Below, piece by piece: positions 61,088 through 64,000 of a DNA stretch of 64,000 nucleotides. Position numbers and translations under genes: made by a program. Origin of the DNA: Sandaracinaceae bacterium (GTDB lineage Bacteria > Myxococcota_A > Polyangia > Polyangiales > Sandaracinaceae); assembly GCA_019637095.1 (NCBI GenBank), contig JAHBWG010000012.1:1-64000 (forward strand), written 5' to 3'. Numbering within the stretch: the stretch's first letter is position 1; each line of letters starts with the position of its first letter. The notes below the pieces were generated by a model. It worked only from the letters and a program-made list of their open reading frames with translations. It was not told where the DNA came from and did not search any database.

Positions 61088-61872
61088 TCACGCTGCGCGC
61101 GATCTGGATCTACCCCGTCAAGTCGCTTTGCGGAGTGCGGCTCGACGAGGCCCGCGTCGACGACCGCGGTGTCGTGGGCGATCGCCGCTTCGTCGTCGTC
61201 GATCCGCGCGGCCGCTTCGTCACGCAGCGCGAGGAGCCGTCGCTCGCGCGGCTCGTCCCTCGCCTCGACGGCGACACGCTCGCGATCGAGGCGCCGGGCG
61301 GCGCGCGCGTCGAGCTCGACGTGACCGCGTCCGGCGCGCCGCTCGAGGTGACGGTCTGGGGCGATCGCGTGCGGGCGCTCGACGCCGGCGAGGCGACGGC
61401 GCGCTTCCTCGGTGACTACCTCGGGGCACCGCACCGGCTCGCGCGCATGCCAAAGAGCACGGTCCGCTCCGCGGACCCGCGCGACGCCCGGCCCGGCGAT
61501 CGCGTCGCGTTCCAGGACGGCTTCCCGTTCCTGCTCGCCGGGGAGGCCTCGCTCGACGCGCTCGCGGCCGGGCTCGCGCAGCCGATCGACATGCGCCGCT
61601 TCCGTCCGAACCTCGTGGTCGGCGGCGCGCCCGCGTTCGCCGAGGACGAGTGGGGCGCGCTCACCATCGGCGAGGTCAGCTTCCACGCGCGCAAGCGCTG
61701 CCCGCGCTGCGTCGTCGTCGACGTCGATCCGGATCGCGGCGAGCGCGGCGCCGGCGTGCTGAGCGAGCTCGCGCGCACGCGGACCTTCGAGCGCGCCGCG
61801 CGCTTCGGGCAGAACCTCGTGCACGACGGGCCGGGTCACCTCCGCGTCGGAGACCGCGTGAGGCTCGGCTGA
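61084..61872 (+). CDS. MOSC-domain sulphur carrier/oxidoreductase (YcbX/mARC-like)
   Basis: This 262-aa protein (TTG start overlapping the upstream stop) has the MOSC-N beta-barrel start IWIYPVKSLCGVRLDEARVD and DRRFVVVDPRGRFVTQREEP. The MOSC core has DMRRFRPNLVVGGAPAFAED and the conserved cysteine in RKRCPRCVVVDVDPDRGERG. YcbX/mARC proteins bind molybdenum cofactor and reduce N-hydroxylated bases. There is no C-terminal ferredoxin domain here, so an external donor would be needed. Confidence 0.93.
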   Translation: MITLRAIWIYPVKSLCGVRLDEARVDDRGVVGDRRFVVVDPRGRFVTQREEPSLARLVPRLDGDTLAIEAPGGARVELDVTASGAPLEVTVWGDRVRALDAGEATARFLGDYLGAPHRLARMPKSTVRSADPRDARPGDRVAFQDGFPFLLAGEASLDALAAGLAQPIDMRRFRPNLVVGGAPAFAEDEWGALTIGEVSFHARKRCPRCVVVDVDPDRGERGAGVLSELARTRTFERAARFGQNLVHDGPGHLRVGDRVRLG

Positions 61873-61908
61873 AATCGTCTCGAAAGCGCGGCGCGTCGAG
61901 CGCGCGCG

Positions 61909-62082
61909 CTACTCGCCGACGAGCTCGACCTCGACGACGCCCGGATCCGCTGCCGGCGCGGGCGCCGCGGCGCTCGCGGCGGGCCGCGAATTCACGCGCT
62001 GATAGGCGATCCATCCCGCCGCCAGGAAGCAGAGCAGCAGGAGCCAACGCGTGCGCCAGCTCGACTCGACGCGGACCCTCAC
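61909..62082 (-). CDS. 57-aa single-span membrane protein
   Basis: GTG 62082 opens RVRVESSWRTRWLLLLCFLA followed by AGWIAYQRVNS and an Ala/Pro-rich end with VVEVELVGE. It has one membrane span and an Arg-rich N-terminus, which points to the N-terminus inside. No family was recognised. It is divergent from the following secreted-protein gene, and the two starts are 61 bp apart. Confidence 0.55.
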   Translation of the reverse strand: MRVRVESSWRTRWLLLLCFLAAGWIAYQRVNSRPAASAAAPAPAADPGVVEVELVGE

Positions 62083-62143
62083 GCCCGGAGTGTGTCCTCG
62101 GCGCGGCGTGAATGCATCCGCGGCGCGCTCCGTCGATTCGGGC

Positions 62144-62809
62144 ATGAACCACATCACCCTCGCCGCCCTGATCCTCGCCGCCGGTTCCCTCGCCGTCGCG
62201 CCCGCGCGGGCGCAGGTGGTGGTCGCCCCCCGGGCGATCACCTCCTCGTCGGTGACGGTGGCTCCCCGCATCGACTGGACCGCGTGGCGCGCCTCCGGCG
62301 TCACGTCGCCGTCCCAGCCGCACAACCCGCTGCCCGCGCCGGCGCCCGCCGCGCCCGGCCTCGTGGCCTGCGCGGTGACCGAGAACGGCGCGGGCGCGCC
62401 CGCGTTCGTCGAGGTGCGCTCGTCCGGCCGCGTGATCGCGAGCGGGGCGTGCGGCGCGCGCATCGAGGTCCCCGCGGGCGACTACCACGCGATGGTCACC
62501 CTCGAGTCCGTGTTGGATCGGCCGCAGCGGACCGTCGCGGTCCGCGTCCCCGCGAACGGCACCGGCGTGGTCCGCGTCGACTTCCCGGTCGCGATCGTCG
62601 AGGTCCGCTTCACGAAGGACCGCGAGCCCGCGTTCGGCCAGGCCATCCTGATGGTCGGCGGCCGCGAGGTCGGCAGCATCGGCAACGGCGTGCCCGCCCG
62701 CGTGAGCGCGGGCCGCGTCACGATGATCGCGCGCTACCGCACGGAGGTGCGCACCTACGAGCTCGACCTCTCGGCGGGCCAGCGGCGGATGATCACGGCG
62801 GCGTTCTGA
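62144..62809 (+). CDS. Secreted beta-rich protein, unknown
   Basis: This 221-aa precursor (ATG 62144) has signal peptide MNHITLAALILAAGSLAVAP-ARA. The mature part has PEGA-like beta strands (IEVPAGDYHAMVTLESVLDR, PARVSAGRVTMIARYRTEVR) and two cysteines. PEGA domains are common in extracellular and envelope proteins of myxobacteria; the match is by eye only. It converges with the next gene, with a 17-bp 3' overlap. Confidence 0.72.
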   Translation: MNHITLAALILAAGSLAVAPARAQVVVAPRAITSSSVTVAPRIDWTAWRASGVTSPSQPHNPLPAPAPAAPGLVACAVTENGAGAPAFVEVRSSGRVIASGACGARIEVPAGDYHAMVTLESVLDRPQRTVAVRVPANGTGVVRVDFPVAIVEVRFTKDREPAFGQAILMVGGREVGSIGNGVPARVSAGRVTMIARYRTEVRTYELDLSAGQRRMITAAF

Positions 62810-63734
62810 GCGCCTCCTCGAGCCACGCGACGAGCGCGTCCGCCAGCGGCCCGGCGACGCGCTCGACGCGCGCGTGCTCGACCCGCATCTCCTCGAACGG
62901 CTCGTAGCGCTCGACGAGCAGATCGCGCCGCACCTCGAGCGAGAGCGTCTGCCCCGGGTAGCGGGTCGCGAAGCGGTAGCCCTGCGTCGACGGATGGAGC
63001 ACGTAGGTGCCGCCTTCGACGGCCTCGATCCCGACCCCGCGGTACGCGTCGACGAGCCGCGCCGCCATGCCCGGCGGGGCGTAGCTCGTTCCGTCGGCGG
63101 TGCGCGTGAGCAGATCGACCTCGGGTCGCACCGGCCACCGCGCCCACGCCTGCGGCTCGTGCGCGGCGCGCAGCGCGTCCACGATCGCGTCGTCGATGCG
63201 CTCGATGCCCATCGTGCGCGGGCCGTAGGTGTGTGGGTTGAGGGCGAAGCCCCCGCGCTCGCAGACGAGCGCGTAGGCCTCCTCCGCGAGCGCGACGTAC
63301 GCGCGGTGCAGGCCGACGCACAGCGCGACGTCGCGCGGGTCGCGCACGTACGGCGCGAGCCCGGGTGTGAGGCCGCCGGACGCGAGGCCGTCGCCCGCGT
63401 CCTCGAGCCGGTTGGCGTCGATGAACGTGCGCGGGACGAGGCAGCGCACGACGAGCGCGGCGCACGCGGGCAGGCGGCGGACGACCGCCTCGGCGACGTG
63501 GCGCCCGTAGTCGTAGGCGCCGACGTCGGTGTTGACGTGGAAGAAGACGTGGAGGTCCGCGGGCAGGGGGCCGTGGAGGCGCGCGGCGAGCGCGTCGTAG
63601 TGCGCGCGCCGATCCGCGCCGTGCGGGACCTCGACGAGGAGGGTGGGGGGTGCGTCGGGATCGGCGAGCGCGCCGTCGATCCGCTCGACGGTCGCGACCC
63701 CCTCGATCGAGCGCAGGGGCTCGGCAGGCGTCAT
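62793..63734 (-). CDS. N-formylglutamate amidohydrolase-like protein
   Basis: This 313-aa protein has the family start TLLVEVPHGADRRAHYDALA and DLHVFFHVNTDVGAYDYGRH, then LVVRCLVPRTFIDANRLED (Asn-Arg pair) and GLHRAYVALAEEAYALVCER. TRYPGQTLSLEVRRDLLVER near the end provides a typical metal-site Glu. The fold is that of zinc peptidases/amidohydrolases that cleave formylglutamate in histidine degradation or related amides. The exact substrate is uncertain. No hut genes are nearby. Confidence 0.82.
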   Translation of the reverse strand: MTPAEPLRSIEGVATVERIDGALADPDAPPTLLVEVPHGADRRAHYDALAARLHGPLPADLHVFFHVNTDVGAYDYGRHVAEAVVRRLPACAALVVRCLVPRTFIDANRLEDAGDGLASGGLTPGLAPYVRDPRDVALCVGLHRAYVALAEEAYALVCERGGFALNPHTYGPRTMGIERIDDAIVDALRAAHEPQAWARWPVRPEVDLLTRTADGTSYAPPGMAARLVDAYRGVGIEAVEGGTYVLHPSTQGYRFATRYPGQTLSLEVRRDLLVERYEPFEEMRVEHARVERVAGPLADALVAWLEEALRTPP

Positions 63735-63793
63735 CGACCGCTACGCTGCCTGAGTCGCGGCCGGCGCGCACGCATCGTGGTATGGGGCGCGCC

Positions 63794-64000
63794 ATGCCCT
63801 GGAAGTCGATGATGTTGCGGGGGTCACAGGTGTTCGCGCGCTGCGGCGCGGACGGCGCGCTCGTCGCGGAGGGCGGGCGCGTCGAGATCCGCTACCGGCG
63901 CACCGGGAGCAAGGCCTACCAGGCGGCGGCGCGAAACCTCGAGCCCGCCGCGGACGCGACCGTCTACCCGGACGACCACTGCGACGGCGCCGAGCCCGCG
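63794..64000 (+). CDS. N-terminal fragment of an unidentified protein, cut by the window edge
   Basis: The ATG at 63794 opens 69 codons to the end of the window (MPWKSMMLRGSQVFARCGAD, VEIRYRRTGSKAYQAAARNL). This short N-terminal module, with MPWK start and VEIRY-x-KAY, resembles extensions seen before RNase HI domains in some bacteria. The assignment is uncertain because the domain itself lies outside. It is divergent from the amidohydrolase-like gene. Confidence 0.5.
   Translation, partial: MPWKSMMLRGSQVFARCGADGALVAEGGRVEIRYRRTGSKAYQAAARNLEPAADATVYPDDHCDGAEPA

Overview
The window looks like a chromosomal segment from a very GC-rich myxobacterium (phylum Myxococcota, probably a Polyangiales/Sandaracinus-like lineage; this is an inference). 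The grounds are a soluble Ser/Thr kinase, a MYXO-CTERM-type sorting tail, VIT/VWA and TSP3/MopE-type secreted proteins, a sigma-54 activator operon, a PilT-like ATPase and frequent GTGA/ATGA stop-start overlaps. No tRNA, rRNA, CRISPR array or integrase gene was recognised.

Left part (1-20 kb): a minus-strand run of Crp/Fnr regulator, membrane protein, TPR protein and Ser/Thr kinase. Then come divergent argD-argF, a chaperone module (J-domain/TPR protein, DnaK paralogue, and a small protein sharing a C-terminal module with the J protein), a cytochrome c-flavin monooxygenase pair, a lysozyme-like MYXO-CTERM lipoprotein, several decayed genes (15.4-16.6 kb), and a three-gene signalling operon whose sigma-54 activator has a Cys cluster in its receiver region. 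A 66-bp near-palindrome separates this operon from a histidine kinase.

Centre (20-34 kb) is the most unusual part. A lipoprotein-type TPR histidine kinase gene was probably once directly downstream of a biotin-carboxylase-like gene, but about 10 kb of accessory DNA now lies between them. Three direct copies of the carboxylase 3' end, two of them joined to the 5' part of the kinase gene, mark the edges and the interior of this DNA. Between the first two copies lies a candidate defence module. It has an AlbA_2/Schlafen-type ATPase-like protein overlapping by 4 bp a 1458-aa protein with a degenerate cyclase-like N-terminus, a P-loop STAND-like NTPase, a helical middle and a C-terminal PD-(D/E)XK nuclease motif. 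A divergent gene of unknown function sits next to it. Between the second and third copies lie gene scraps, an Rpn-family nuclease and frameshifted Rhs/Tc-toxin remains.

Right part (34-64 kb): a CheY-like receiver, a lipoprotein plus TonB-dependent receptor (itself fused to a TonB C-terminal domain), and a glycosidase-like lipoprotein gene broken by about 1.1 kb of lower-GC DNA carrying an RTX-like secreted protein. Next are a three-gene exopolysaccharide synthesis/export operon (outer membrane factor, membrane fusion protein, GT2 synthase), a FecR-VIT-VWA-TPR lipoprotein of 1455 aa, an RNA-binding RRM protein preceded by a short uORF, and a feoAB operon with a Fur-box-like site and a 45-aa membrane protein. 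These are followed by a PilT-like ATPase, an AI-2E-family exporter with a 21-unit 9-bp coding repeat, a MurG-like glycosyltransferase, a MOSC protein and a formylglutamate-amidohydrolase-like protein. Both window ends cut genes.
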